Of a stretch of DNA of 64,000 bases, positions 24,769 to 35,365 are shown in pieces. Numbering within the stretch: the stretch's first letter is position 1; every line of letters starts with the position of its first letter. The notes below the pieces were generated by a model. It was not told the origin of the DNA. It worked only from the letters and a program-made list of their open reading frames with translations, and did no database searches. The position numbers and the translations under genes are program-made. Source of the stretch: Leptodactylus fallax (Eukaryota > Chordata > Amphibia > Anura > Leptodactylidae); contig CAMRHE010000356.1 in the NCBI GenBank assembly GCA_947044405.1, positions 372,001 to 436,000 on the forward strand. The letters run 5' to 3'.

Positions 24769-25091
24769 AGGCTGGGGCCCCGCAATGTTTTACAGTCACT
24801 GTATAGTGGATGGGATTCTAGCGAATGCCATCCCCACACTGCGGTAAATACGATCAGTGGACACGCTGCGATTTCCAAAACCGTTGCGTTTTTGGAAATC
24901 GCAGCATGTCAAGTCTAACTACAGAAACGCCTGTGACTTCCCTATAGGTATAATTGAAGCAGAAAGTCCGCAGAGAAAACCTCTGTGAACTTTCTGTGCA
25001 AAGTGCTGTGGGAAATATCATGATGCGTTACAGCTGTGTTTTTTCCCCCAGCATTTTTTTGCTGTGGCCCGCTACATGTGGTCTTAGCCTT
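24769..25091. mobile_element. CCCACGT-type MITE, copy 2
   Basis: The left end AGGCTGGGGCCCCGCAATG and the right end CGCTACATGTGGTCTTAGCCT are inverted relatives of copy 1. The interior includes CCGTTGCGTTTTTGGAAATC and CCCTATAGGTATAATTGAAG. Confidence 0.7.
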
Positions 25092-27660
25092 AGACACATA
25101 TTTGATTTGGATGGAAAAGGGGTGTATTTTCCAGGAAAGGGGCATATCATTTCTGAAAGTGGTTGTGGCCTATGTTGAGACATAGTATACCAAAATTTTG
25201 TTGGATTTTTTATTGGAATCTAAGCTAACTACTAAGTGGTGTAAAATTAGACTAGACAGTAAACATATGCTAGATTTATTAAATAGCACCATACACTTTA
25301 ATAAATCTGGGGCAGTTTAAGACTGTCTAGTCTAAGCTTGCACTGTCTAAAGCTTAGATAGTATTAGTGAATCTGCCCCCCTGGGCTCCAGTACTCCTGA
25401 TACTGATGGACCAGCTTCCCTGCACATAGCAAACACGTGTTACCTAATAAACAGTTCCTGTAACACTTCTTGATGGGGCTTAGTCTGTTTCCCAACACCC
25501 CAGCTATAGTTCCAGTACCTTCTGGTGAACATCACAGATTAAACCAATACCTTTTATAAAAAAGGAATCCATGAGCCTTATATGGACACATTCCTATACT
25601 TCTTTTTTTGTATCCACTCATTGTTTTGCTAAAGCAATGCAGCACATGGAAGAAACCAAATTTTTATTGTGTGAATAAGGCTTTATGCTGCTGATAACTA
25701 ACACCAAAACTGTAATGATTGTAAAGAACTGATCCCTTATGGGTGGTGGTTGCTTTAAGGGATCTTGTCAGAGACTTCTATGTTAATTGAAAAAAAGGGA
25801 GAATGTGTATTATCACAAGGAAATGAATATTTACTTTAACATGTAATTTTAAGAAGTGTGTATTTTGTCTAATGGAAATATATCCTTGTATCTGAGGCAG
25901 AGGAGTACTCCAGTTACTATTGATCCGCTGTGTATTCCTGGCACTCTGTATAAATAGGAGATTTTGTATGCATTTTGGAATGGGAATAATATTAGTTAAG
26001 TCCGCTCAACATAAACAGTTCGGCTTCCCATCTAGACAAAGTATGAGAGAAAGGAGATGAGTGAAGGTAAATATCTACATAAGGAACACATTTTCAGAAC
26101 TGAGATGGAATCTAAATATAGGGTTAACATTATGGGCTGCTAAACCTAAACTATGCTTTGTCTAATACAAGAGAGCATTAAGAAAGTCTGAGGCATACCT
26201 TAAGATATTCTCTTGGTGTATGGACTTGTGATATACTGAACCATTTTTTATCTTTACATCTGATCACTCACAGAACCTCATGATGGAGTGAATCACCAAC
26301 GTAGTCTTAGGGGGTGCAGTGGTAGTAGTCGCTGCAGAGCCTCAGACACTGAGGGGGGCACAAAGTAAGCAGATTTTGCATTTTGGCTTAGGAGATTCAA
26401 GGTATGCCTCTGGAGCGACTCTACATGTGTTCTCAGGACCTCCGTTTGACAGTGTTGTCAGAGAATATGTGTAGAAATGAAGATATTACACAAATGCTCC
26501 CCTTTGACAGCATTAACAGTGTTTATTAAGAAAAAGCAAAGCTTTACTTTAAGTTGTATGTACTTGAGCTGGGAGAAAAGTGGACTAGGATGACTTACAT
26601 GAGTTCTACAGATTTACCTATACATATTAAGGCACATGAAAATGTCATATACATAAATTTCTAAAGTTTCTTGTTTCTACCATTTTCAGTAGCAGTATAT
26701 AGCAGTGTGATTCTCTTTATAAAGTTGTCACAATGTGTTGTACCAAAGTTTTTGGTATTTTGACTTTATTATGTGTATCTTTTGTTAATATTAATTTTTT
26801 ATATCATAGTGAAACTTGAAGGGGTTCACTCACTACTTACAAACCTCTTCATATTAGAACCACTGCAGTTCCTGACACCCCAGGCAGATGAAAATGTTTA
26901 GATTCAACTTGACTTCTGCAATATATATCTCCATTTAAACCACCCAATTTGCCAGCTGTGTGTTGACCCCCCCTCCCCATATAGTTGTTGTTCCGCCTCA
27001 TCGTCTGACCCTGACTTTCCGACCAACATGGTACTGAAGAATTGGGAACCTCAGAGCTAAAACTTGTTAATAGTGGGCTCAGGGGACATAGTCATGTAAG
27101 CTGTGGTAAAGTGGTAACTGTACCGGTATGTTACTTATTCACCATGACCACTCAGATTTACAGAAACATTCTATATCTGACTACATAAGTGGACAGAGTC
27201 TGATGTGCAGAGCGTCTATGCAGTGAATGAAAAGAGGAGTACTTATGATTAAATATACATTTTATGAAATGAACCAGGAAGCTGAGCTAAGTCATGATAT
27301 TACAAATATATCTCCCCTAACTACACACCATGTCCAGCTTCTCAGGTTATACTCATGCTCAGCTGTAGAAGCCCCTGCCCTGCTTCCTAAGCCCCAGTTT
27401 AGCATCCCGAGGCTGTAATCTCTGCCTAGCTGTCAGTCACAAGCTCTGTTATAGGGTGTTAAGTGTTATAGTGTAGGCAGGTGTTGAGACAGGACACAAC
27501 AACTAAGTGAAGTGGGCCAACACACAGTTGTCCCATCTGGTGGGTAAAATGGCAATGACAAACATTTGCAATGTGCTTTTCTCACTAAGGGACTCAAATT
27601 ACAGGAAGCATTGTGGAGTAGGGGAGTTAGTGGTTGCCATACAGGAGCTCACCCCCAACA
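25092..27660. other. Mostly unassigned DNA
   Basis: At 25270-25378 a small palindromic element is visible: AGATTTATTAAATAGCACC, then its partner TTTAATAAATCTGGGGC, and a second arm GCTTAGATAG. The rest, including 26270-27110, shows no gene. Confidence 0.4.
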
Positions 27661-27856
27661 TCTAAAAGGGTCAGTTTTTTTACAGGAAGTCAATTTACCT
27701 ATCAGCATATTTTTGGTTTGTGGGAGGAAACTAGAGTACCCAGAGGAAACCCACGCAGACATGGGGAGAGCATACAAACACCCTGCAGATGTTGCCTTTG
27801 GTTGGATTATAACCCAGGACCACAGTGCTGCAAGACAACAGGTAATCACTGAGAGG
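27661..27856 (-). mobile_element. tRNA-derived SINE fragment (minus strand)
   Basis: Read on the minus strand the order is: a tRNA-like head with a degenerate A box (CTCAGTGATTAC) and B box (GGTTATAATCC); the block GCAACATCTGCAGGGTGTTT; the block TGCGTGGGTTTCCTCTGGG; then AACCAAAAATATGCTGATAG. The 3' tail, seen separately at 2371-2495, is lost. The head end lies directly at the TA where the Intruder transposon is inserted. Confidence 0.6.
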
Positions 27857-28178
27857 TACAGTACAGACCAAAAGTTTGGACACACCTTCTCATTCCAGGA
27901 GTTTTCTGTATTTTCACGACTATAAAAATTGTAGATTCCCACTGAAGGCATCAAAACTATGAATTAACACATGTGGAATTATATACTTAACAAAAAAGTG
28001 TGAAACAACTGAAAATATGTCTTATATTGTAGGTTCTTCAAAGTAGCCACCTTTTGCTTGGATTACTGCTTTGAACACTCTTGGCATTCTCTTGATGAGC
28101 TTCAAGAGGTAGTCACCTGAAATGGTTTTCACTTCACAGGTGTGCCCTGTCAGGTTTAATAAGTGGGATTTCTTGCCT

Positions 28179-28185
28179 TATAAAT
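28179..28185 (+). promoter_or_regulatory. TATA box of the Intruder transposase
   Basis: TATAAAT lies 88 bases upstream of the start codon in the unique region between the left arm and the coding sequence. It is followed by a possible initiator TCAGTT at 28199-28204. Confidence 0.4.
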
Positions 28186-28272
28186 GGGGTTGGGACCATC
28201 AGTTGTGTTGTTCAGAAGTCAGGTGGATACACAGCTGATAGTCCTACTGAATGGAGTGTTAGAATTTGTATT

Positions 28273-29325
28273 ATGGCAAGAAAAAAGCAGCTAAGTAAAG
28301 AAAAACGAGTGGCCATCACTACTTTAAGAAATGAAGGTCAGTCAGTCCGAAAAATTGGGAAAACTTTGAAAGTGTCCCCAAGTGCAGTGGCCAAAATCAT
28401 CAAGCACTACAAAGAAACTGGCTCACATGAGGACCGCCCCAGGAATGGAAGACCAAGAGTCACCTCTGCTGCGGAGGATAAGTTCATCCGAGTCACCAGC
28501 CTCAGAAATCGCAGGTTAACAGCAGCTCAGATTAGAGACCAGGTCAATGCCACACAGAGTTCTAGCAGCAGACACATCTCTACAACAACTGTTAAGAGGA
28601 GACTGTGTGCAGCAGGACTTCATGGTAAAATAGCTGCTAGGAAACCACTGCTAAGGACAGGCAACAAGCAGAAGAGACTTGTTTGGTCTAAAGAACACAA
28701 GGAATGGACATTAGACCTGTGGAAATCTGTGCTTTCGTCTGATGAGTCCAAATTTGAGATCTTTGGTTCCAACCACCGTGTCTTTGTGCGACGCAGAAAA
28801 GGTGAACGAATGGACTCTACATGCCTGGTTCCCACCATGAAGCATGGAGGAGGAGGTGTGATGGTGTGGGGGTGCTTTGCTGGTGACACTGTTGGGGATT
28901 TATTCAAAATTGAAGGAATACTGAACCAGCATGGTTACCACAGCATCTTGCAGCGGCATGCTATTCCATCTGGTTTGCGTTTAGTTGGACCATCATTTAT
29001 TTTTCAACAGGACAATGACCCCAAACACACCTCCAGACTGTGTAAAGGCTATTTGACCAAGAAGGAGAGTGATGGGGTGCTACGCCAGATGACCTGGCCT
29101 CCACAGTCACCAGACCTGAACCCAATCGAGATGGTTTGGGGTGAGCTGGACCGCAGAGTGAAGGCAAAAGGACCAACAAGTGCTAAGCATCTCTGGGAAC
29201 TCCTTCAAGACTGTTGGAAGACCATTTCAGGTAACTACCTCTTGAAGCTCATCAAGAGAATGCTAAGAGTGTGCAAAGCAGTAATCAAAGCAAAAGGTGG
29301 CTACTTTGAAGAACCTAGAATATAA
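28273..29325 (+). CDS. Intact DD38E Tc1/mariner (Intruder-type) transposase
   Basis: A 350-residue cut-and-paste transposase, expected to act in the nucleus by binding the element's inverted ends and moving it to a TA target. Residues about 8-55 form the first helix-turn-helix (KEKRVAITTLRNEGQSVRKI). A GRPR linker is at 59-62. A second helix-turn-helix spans about 75-115. The catalytic acids are D157 (SSDESKFEIF), D247 (FQQDNDPKHTS) and E286 (PDLNPIEMVW). There are 38 residues between D247 and E286, against 34 in ordinary Tc1, caused by an extra four residues after the KHTS motif. The glycine-rich box HGGGGVMVWG is present at about 191-200. There are no internal stops or frameshifts and no intron. 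The last 36 or so codons lie inside the right inverted repeat. Start codon: the first ATG in frame, giving the usual MARKK-type N-terminus. Activity is plausible but untested. Confidence 0.95.
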   Translation: MARKKQLSKEKRVAITTLRNEGQSVRKIGKTLKVSPSAVAKIIKHYKETGSHEDRPRNGRPRVTSAAEDKFIRVTSLRNRRLTAAQIRDQVNATQSSSSRHISTTTVKRRLCAAGLHGKIAARKPLLRTGNKQKRLVWSKEHKEWTLDLWKSVLSSDESKFEIFGSNHRVFVRRRKGERMDSTCLVPTMKHGGGGVMVWGCFAGDTVGDLFKIEGILNQHGYHSILQRHAIPSGLRLVGPSFIFQQDNDPKHTSRLCKGYLTKKESDGVLRQMTWPPQSPDLNPIEMVWGELDRRVKAKGPTSAKHLWELLQDCWKTISGNYLLKLIKRMLRVCKAVIKAKGGYFEEPRI

Positions 29326-29489
29326 GACATATTTTCAGTTGTTTCACACTTTTTTGTTAAGTATATAGTTCCACATGTGTTAATTCATAGTTTTGATGCC
29401 TTCAGTGTGAATCTACAACTTTATAGTCATGAAAATACAGAAAACTCTTGGAATGAGAAGGTGTGTCCAAACTTTTGGTCTGTACTGTA

Positions 29490-30384
29490 TATGGCAAAAG
29501 CCAAGAGGAATTCTAAAATATGCTTATTTTTTGGGTTTGGCACAGCCAGCTAGATTGACAATATGTATGTAGTGTTACATGACTAGTGGGGATGCCCCTC
29601 TACAGTACATGCTTTAACACGGTATATAGACAAATGATGTATTCATGCCCTCATTAATAAACGGTATGGTCAAAACTGATACATTGTATTATGCCTAGTG
29701 CAAGATTAGAGGGGGCATGGACATCAAAGAGACTGTTCTTGTGTAATGCACTTCACTTTCCGCCTGAACGAAGGATATGCTTTACTTTTTTTGTATATGA
29801 TGTTGTATTATTTTTGCACATTCTTTAGCTGTGCACTTGTGTGTAACAATGGAATGTACTTGAGATATTTTTTTTTCTCCTGTGGAGTATTACAAGTATG
29901 TGTGAGTGATCTTCTCCCAAAGCGCTGAGAGGCAACCTGCTCTCAATGCTTCAGTCTGTCATCAGGGTCCTATAAAATATCACTATGATGGAAGATAAAG
30001 ACAGTATATTGGGTAAGGTTAAAAGAAGGTAATGATATTTTGGATGGAAACTTAGAAAAAAAAAAAGGACAGAACCATTCCTTGACCTCTGTTATGGCAG
30101 CTGAACATTTTGATGAAATATTGCTTTCTGTTTTTATTAATTTTCAACCAAAATAAACGTAGTTTACATATTTTAATAATGCACTTATACAAACAATCAA
30201 TCCTGAACATTCAGAAATGCATTAGTACACTGGCTGACATGGTCATTGACTGTCTGATTTGCCATGAGAGCACCATATGTTGCAGTTCTCCCAGCAGAGT
30301 AAGCAGAGGTCACATATATTTTGTCAGTAGACCCAAGTTATAGATGACCCAAAAACTTGTGTTCTGTTAGAGATGTCTTTAAAG
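29490..30384. other. Unassigned non-coding DNA
   Basis: Nothing gene-like. Short frames at 29746-29928 and 30110-30343 are T-rich and without motifs. Confidence 0.4.
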
Positions 30385-30706
30385 GCACATAGGTCCCACG
30401 TGGGGTAAACTGTGGCATTTTACACTCCATGAGATTTGCAATGATCCGCACATTGCAGAAAAATACGCACAGAGGAAATTCTGCGATTTTCAAAACCGTT
30501 ACATTTTTGTAAATCTCAGCATGACAATTATACCTATTCAAACGCCAACGGTATCCCTATAGGTATAACTGAAGCAGAAAGTCTGCAGAGGAAACCTCTG
30601 TGGACTTTATGTGAAAAGCACTGCGGGAAAAACCACCATGCGTTTCTGCTGCAGTTTTTTCCGCAGCGCTTTATCACTGTGGCCTGCTATGTGGGGCCTT
30701 AGCCTT
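30385..30706. mobile_element. CCCACGT-type MITE, copy 3
   Basis: The left end CATAGGTCCCACGTGGGG and the right end CTATGTGGGGCCTTAGCC form inverted termini. The interior carries CACATTGCAGAAAAATACGC, CCCTATAGGTATAACTGAAG and GTGGACTTTATGTGAAAAGC in the same order as copies 1 and 2. Confidence 0.72.
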
Positions 30707-30769
30707 ACATAGACTGGGGATGTTGATGGTGAGGAGTGGCTTCAAAAAGAATGGCAAATACAAAGGGAA

Positions 30770-30875
30770 CACTTATACTTCTCCCTTCTGCTCAATCCAC
30801 ACCTGACTTTGGCTCAAAAAACCTCAGCAAAATCTGCAACAAAAACAGCTATTCTGCAACATGAGGGGTGCAGGG
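30770..30875. repeat. MITE fragment with TTTGAGCCAAA core (inverted)
   Basis: GACTTTGGCTCAAAAAACC and AAAATCTGCAACAAAAAC are the reverse complement of the words at about 22455-22490 and 37455-37490. Confidence 0.5.
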
Positions 30876-31179
30876 ATGGAAACACACACAACAAATTGTA
30901 CTTCATAATGGTACCATTTAATATTCTGTATGATGTACTGGGGAGCTGGAAAAAATTCAGAATGGGGTGGAATTAGAATTATATTGTGAGGGTCAATATG
31001 GTTGTGACAATGCCAAATTTATATAGTATTTGTTATGTTTTATCACCTTTTCAAATATCCAAAAGTTTTTAAAAATAAAAAAAATGAGTCTCCATATTCT
31101 GAAACCTGTAACTTTTTCATATTTGTTTAGATTCCCAATCTTTAGATTCAGTTAGCTGTTTATTTGACTAATTTTTTTT

Positions 31180-31800
31180 AATCTTATTTCAGACCATTTA
31201 AAGTTTAATTTTCCAGTAATGAAAATTGTATTTGCAATAAATGTGTAGCAATTTAATGCCAACATTATTTGGTAAATGCGTGTGTGTTTTTATCCACTAG
31301 AAATAAATTCACTATTTCGATAATCCTTACAGCATCAGGTCGTACTCACTATCATATGGCATATTAATGTCCAATCTTCATTTGATTTATAGATTCTGAA
31401 ATTCCCAGCATATATCTTGAAAACATAAACAGGGAGAAGACATAATGCATTTCTATATTTCAGCCTAATTATTTTGCCACAGTGCTTTTATACTATTGTA
31501 GCAGATGTTAAACTCATTTAAAGCCAATATGTGGTTTTCTCGCCATAACCATATTGGATTTCCTCTTTCCTTAAATATCCTTACCTAAACATTACTTGCT
31601 GGTCTGTATCATTTCATGAAAGCTCTTGAAATAAAGCTAGTGATAGGAAAGGTATTACAGGTCTGCTGTTGGCTGTAAATATCACATGGAAAATCTGATA
31701 ATTTCACACATTGTCTTTGTTGTAATACCTGTGTGGTTGTAGTTATTAACTAAGACAGAGAGGCTTTGATGTGGGGTTTTATTCATAGAAAATATATTTT
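31180..31800. promoter_or_regulatory. Candidate conserved non-coding element
   Basis: A repeat-free block of over 600 bases. It is rich in words such as GGCATATTAATGTCC, AGCAATTTAATGCC, CCTAATTATTTTGCC and GTTATTAACTAAG, which contain TAAT/ATTA cores suited to homeodomain proteins. No coding frame was found. Functional status is a guess from composition. Confidence 0.25.
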
Positions 31801-32030
31801 CCTCTCTACAGTTGTCCAGTTCCAGTTGACAAGGTAACTTCTTAGATAATTTTAAAGAGGGAGTGCTTCTTTAAGCAGTTATGCTCCCCCTGGTGGTGGC
31901 TGCAGGCATTTTATAATTTAATTTTATATAAGTGCAGGTGATATGGAGCTACAGTACATGTCATAAAAACAATGGTGAGTCCGTGATAAATTGTATTATA
32001 AAAATCATCAGTTAAAAAAAAAAAATGGCA
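31801..32030. other. Unassigned DNA with a short repeat word
   Basis: GCTCCCCCTGGTGGTGGCTGC at about 31885 resembles AGCTCCACCTAGTGGCAGGTGC at about 51467, a likely remnant of one dispersed repeat. Confidence 0.35.
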
Positions 32031-32206
32031 TTAAAAGGTGGACATTCACTTTTAGGAGTATTATGACAGTGATACCTTCTGATATCTCCTAAGCGAGAGG
32101 GTCCTGGTCACTAATGATTCGACTGAAAATGACCAATAGTCTCTTTCATGAATCTATTGTCACCTTCTGTCATGTCAGAACATGTGATCATGGGAATACC
32201 CCTTAA
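32031..32206. mobile_element. T2-type MITE
   Basis: The left end is TTAAAAGGTGGACATTCAC. The right end CATGGGAATACCCCTTAA matches the right end of the element at 21007-21463. Its terminal TTAA (32203-32206) is also the left TTAA of the next element. Confidence 0.5.
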
Positions 32207-32500
32207 ATGGGTTTCTAAAGATTTAAAATCATTCTTAAAAAAGTCACTTGTACAATCCACTGCACTTCAGTACCACTTCTCCATACGCCCCGCTAGTCTT
32301 TGGTGACTTGTCCTGAAGTGATGGCATGCCATACATGCATGTGACTGCTGCCAGTCACTGGCCCCTGTGGTTTGTACATTCATGCAGACTGGCATAGACA
32401 TTGGAACAGTGTTGTGGCAGGGAATTTAACATGTGAGATTTTTTTTTATGCCTTCCATTCTTTTAGAAATATATTTTTAAATCATGGACAACCCTTTTAA
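32203..32500. mobile_element. T2-type MITE abutting the previous one
   Basis: It starts TTAAATGGGTTTCTAAAGA and ends CATGGACAACCCTTTTAA. A central palindrome surrounds GCCATACATGCATGTGACTG. It shares one TTAA with the upstream T2 element, which implies that one inserted into the terminal TTAA of the other. Confidence 0.55.
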
Positions 32501-33358
32501 GTCATTTTCAATCCATTGTCGTTTCAATGTAGTGTTGTTACTTGCGATTCTCATCAGATATTCTCCTAGATGTTAAGGCACCCTGGCTCAGTGAAAAACA
32601 TGTGATTGTGGGCACATAAGGTTGTGGAATTATATGTACTCACACTAGAGCCCAAAGGTAGACTTGTACTTCAGCCCTGCATTCCATAAAAGTGTCTTAT
32701 TTTGATCTGCTTTGTTCTCTATCCATCATCTTGTTATTTTCTCTTAGAAGTTAGATTTCCAAGATTATTGTGATCTTATCTTTTGTGTAAACCCCTTTGT
32801 TCTGGTAATGCATATTATTGAAGAGAATAAAAGCCCTGATTCCAGCATAAAGTGGAAGTTCTGAGTCATGCTGTAAGGGTAAAGCAGGAGCAGGTGCAGG
32901 TGGAAATACACAGATACCAGCTGTAGACAAATTGTTCTTGTTATGTAAGCGCTTGCCTTCTACTCCCTGCAATTGACCTATGTATGCCTGCTTCTCCCTA
33001 CCACAGTAATAAACATCTGATCGTCGGCCCTGTGTGCCGGTGTCAGTGGATATTAATTCAGGTGTGTGAACTTTAATCTCTTTAGGCACAAAACTTGAAA
33101 GGAAGTGAATTCAACACGTGTTTCTGTTACTGTATTTTTTGGAAGTATGTGTATTTTTCATCTCAGGATTATCTCCACTATTGGAATCAGAGCTTTGGAT
33201 ATAACCTAGTTCTGGGGCACCGAGATGTGACACCCAGTTTTGAAGACCACTCCTAGAAAAAAACAATATTGACATGAAGATTTTAATAAATTAATGAATG
33301 ATTTATTGATTGATTGATTAATTAATTAATGGCATGAAGAATGTATTTACTTATTTTT
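32501..33358. other. Unassigned DNA with a small TGAT/TAAT repeat
   Basis: At 33293-33331 a simple repeat of TGATTGATTGATTAATTAAT type precedes the next MITE. The 112-codon minus-strand frame at 32751-33089 has no recognisable motif. Confidence 0.4.
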
Positions 33359-34647
33359 TTAAAGGGATTCTATCATTGGGGAAACCCATTTTTCACTAAC
33401 ACCACATCAGAATAGCTGTTAGGGTCTTGCCAGATGTAGCAAAACCCTACACTACTGCAGGGGTCTGGGAGGAAGGACAGAGACAAGTGAGCCCTAATCT
33501 CACCCCAGCCACTGTCCCTTCCTATTGCCTCAGTTACCCTAAACGGTAAAAGGACAACCTGAAGACAAGCCCTATACTGAGTAAGTGACAACACTGAACA
33601 AAGACAGAACAAACGACACAAAGGGAGGTCAGGAAGCCAAGGGTTCGGTAACAGACGAGCAATGCAGTACGAAATCACAATCCAAGAGAATAGTCACAAG
33701 GCAAGCCAAAGGTCAGAGAAATAGCACAGTAAATATCAAGGGCACAAAGAGAGCAGGCAAAGTCAGAGCAATAACCGGCTACTTGTTGAGAAAGTGACAT
33801 CCCATATATAGAAAGTCTGGGCCCAGCCCCAGACCTGATGGGCACACTGGCTGTCAATCACACAGGCAAGGAAAAGATTAACTCTATGCAGTCCAAAGAG
33901 AAACAATGCTCAGAACATGGGTGTGGCTGGAAATCCACTACACAGCAAGGGAACTAGGACCAAGTTCAGACTGAGCAACAAGAAACCTACGCAGGGAATC
34001 AAACTGAAAACGCCTCCTTCGCTGCAGCGTGCGAGCAGAGGGTGGTGCAGAGACCCGAACAGGCAGAGACGTTACAATAGCCTTTAGAAAGACTATTCTT
34101 CTCCTACTTTTATTTTTCTGATCTGCGCCTGGAGAATTTTCGTTTTTCTTCTTTATGCAAATGAGTCTTCAGAAAGCACAGGGGGCATTCCCCCTGTGCT
34201 CAAAAAAGCACAGTGGGCATCCCCTGTGCTCAACGAAGACGTTCTTCCGAAGATCCAGTGCTGCCTCTCTCTTCTTCTGTGACGCCTCTCCGCCGCATCA
34301 TCAGCTCCCGAGTCTCTGATCGGGATTCAAATCCCGCACAAGCTCAATCGGCTCTGTCCAACGCGAAATGGCAGAGCCGACTGAGCATGCGCGGGATTTG
34401 AATCCCAAACAGAGACTCGGGGGTTGATGACATGGCGGAGAGGTGTCACAGAAGAAGAGAGAGGCGACGTTGGATCTTCGGAAGACTGCTTTCTGAAGAC
34501 TCATTTGCATAAAGAAGAAAGACGAAAATACTCAGAAACGGCGGCGCGTAGCAGGAAAATAAAGGTAGGAGAAGAATAGTCTTTCTAAAGGCTATTCCAT
34601 CATGGTTTTATTGAAAAATGGGTTTCTCAATGATAGAATCCCTTTAA
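33359..34647. mobile_element. T2/Kolobok-type MITE split by a solo LTR
   Basis: The left end TTAAAGGGATTCTATCATTG and the right end CAATGATAGAATCCCTTTAA are a perfect inverted pair with TTAA duplications. The inversion runs on through AGAAAGACTATTCTTCTCCTA and CTTCTTTATGCAAATGAGTC, interrupted only by the 660 bp LTR at 33417-34076. The core is a strong palindrome with CCCGAGTCTCTGATCGGG and GGCTCTGTCC facing their complements, plus a perfect 11 bp stem at about 34177-34202 (GCACAGGGGG/CCCCCTGTGC). Without the LTR the element is about 624 bp. Confidence 0.88.
33417..34076 (-). mobile_element. Solo LTR, probably Ty3/Gypsy-like
   Basis: The 660 bp insert starts TGTTAGGGTC and ends GACGTTACA (TG...CA). 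It is flanked by a perfect 5 bp duplication ATAGC (33412-33416 and 34077-34081). The host MITE's two arms align seamlessly when the insert and one ATAGC are removed. Read on the minus strand it begins TGTAACGTC, has a TATATATGGG box near 33801-33810, and shows several CTTGCCTTG/GACTATT-like blocks common in Gypsy LTRs. No internal retrotransposon sequence is left, so it arose by LTR-LTR recombination. Open frames inside it on both strands are by-products. Boundaries are firm; the superfamily is less sure. Confidence 0.85.
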
Positions 34648-35365
34648 ATGAAGGTGAAAAACTCAAATCTTTATAGACTAGGCAATACAAGCTACCAACT
34701 GTCGGTTTTGTACTTGAGTCATTAGATCCTTATTGGTGTAAGCAAGCTGCTATATGGTCCTTGAAGAAAGGGATGCAGCCTTGGCTATGTCAGGTTTACT
34801 ACTTAACAAACTATAACAGGATATCTCTTTACAGATGAATGACATTGTTAGTGCTTAGTTAGCACACAAGGAGTGGGGAATTGGCCCAAGGGTTATGGAA
34901 AGGGCATGGAAGGTAAGCAAACACTAGACCCTTTTTTTCCTGATGGCAAAACTTGGTATCACAATGGTGGTTCATTATGATTTATTTGTCTCTCTTTTCA
35001 ATGTATACCACTGCCTTTAAGCAATCATGACCGAGCTGCAAAGCCACCAAAGAATACATCAGAAAGTTAAACAGGTCTAGTGTTCAGTTATACAAGTCAG
35101 ACTTAAGAATTAATTTAACATATTTCTCAGTTTGTTTTTTTTTTTATTTTTTTAAATTTTTGCATTTAATCAATAGCAAGTAAACACAATATGTTGTTGA
35201 ATATAAAATTCAGTAGTATAGTCCAGAACTTTCACAGTGCCCTATTTAAAACAGGGTATAGATAATTTTTTTTTTTTATAGAAACATTTGCAACCATAAG
35301 TAAAATTCAACTGGTATTGGACTGTTCTTGCCAAATTGCCAACTAGTGCTGCAATAAATTGCACT
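34648..35365. other. Unassigned non-coding DNA
   Basis: T-rich in the second half. No element boundaries seen. Confidence 0.4.

Larger units (their letters stand above)
27857..29489 (+). mobile_element. Complete Tc1/mariner DD38E (Intruder-type) transposon
   Basis: The element runs 27859-29487 (1629 bp) between TA dinucleotides at 27857-27858 and 29488-29489. The ends read CAGTACAGACCAAAAGTTTG at the left and its inverse at the right. The inverted arms are about 274 bp long (27857-28130 and 29216-29489) with about a dozen differences, so the copy is fairly young. A TATAAAT box sits at 28179-28185, upstream of an intact transposase at 28273-29325. Length, TA duplication and DD38E spacing match the Intruder family reported from ray-finned fish, frogs and some invertebrates. 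Family naming is from that signature, not from a search. Confidence 0.93.

Noticed and set aside
28620..28907. 95-codon minus-strand frame inside the Intruder element
   Set aside because: It is antisense to the intact transposase and has no independent support.
33585..33797. Short basic frame in the solo LTR considered as a gene
   Set aside because: It lies wholly within the LTR, has no recognisable domain, and overlaps opposite-strand frames of similar length.
34320..34410. GGATTCAAATCC and GGATTTGAATCC words resembling a tRNA B box
   Set aside because: They are the two halves of the palindromic core of a T2 MITE; no A box or cloverleaf could be drawn.
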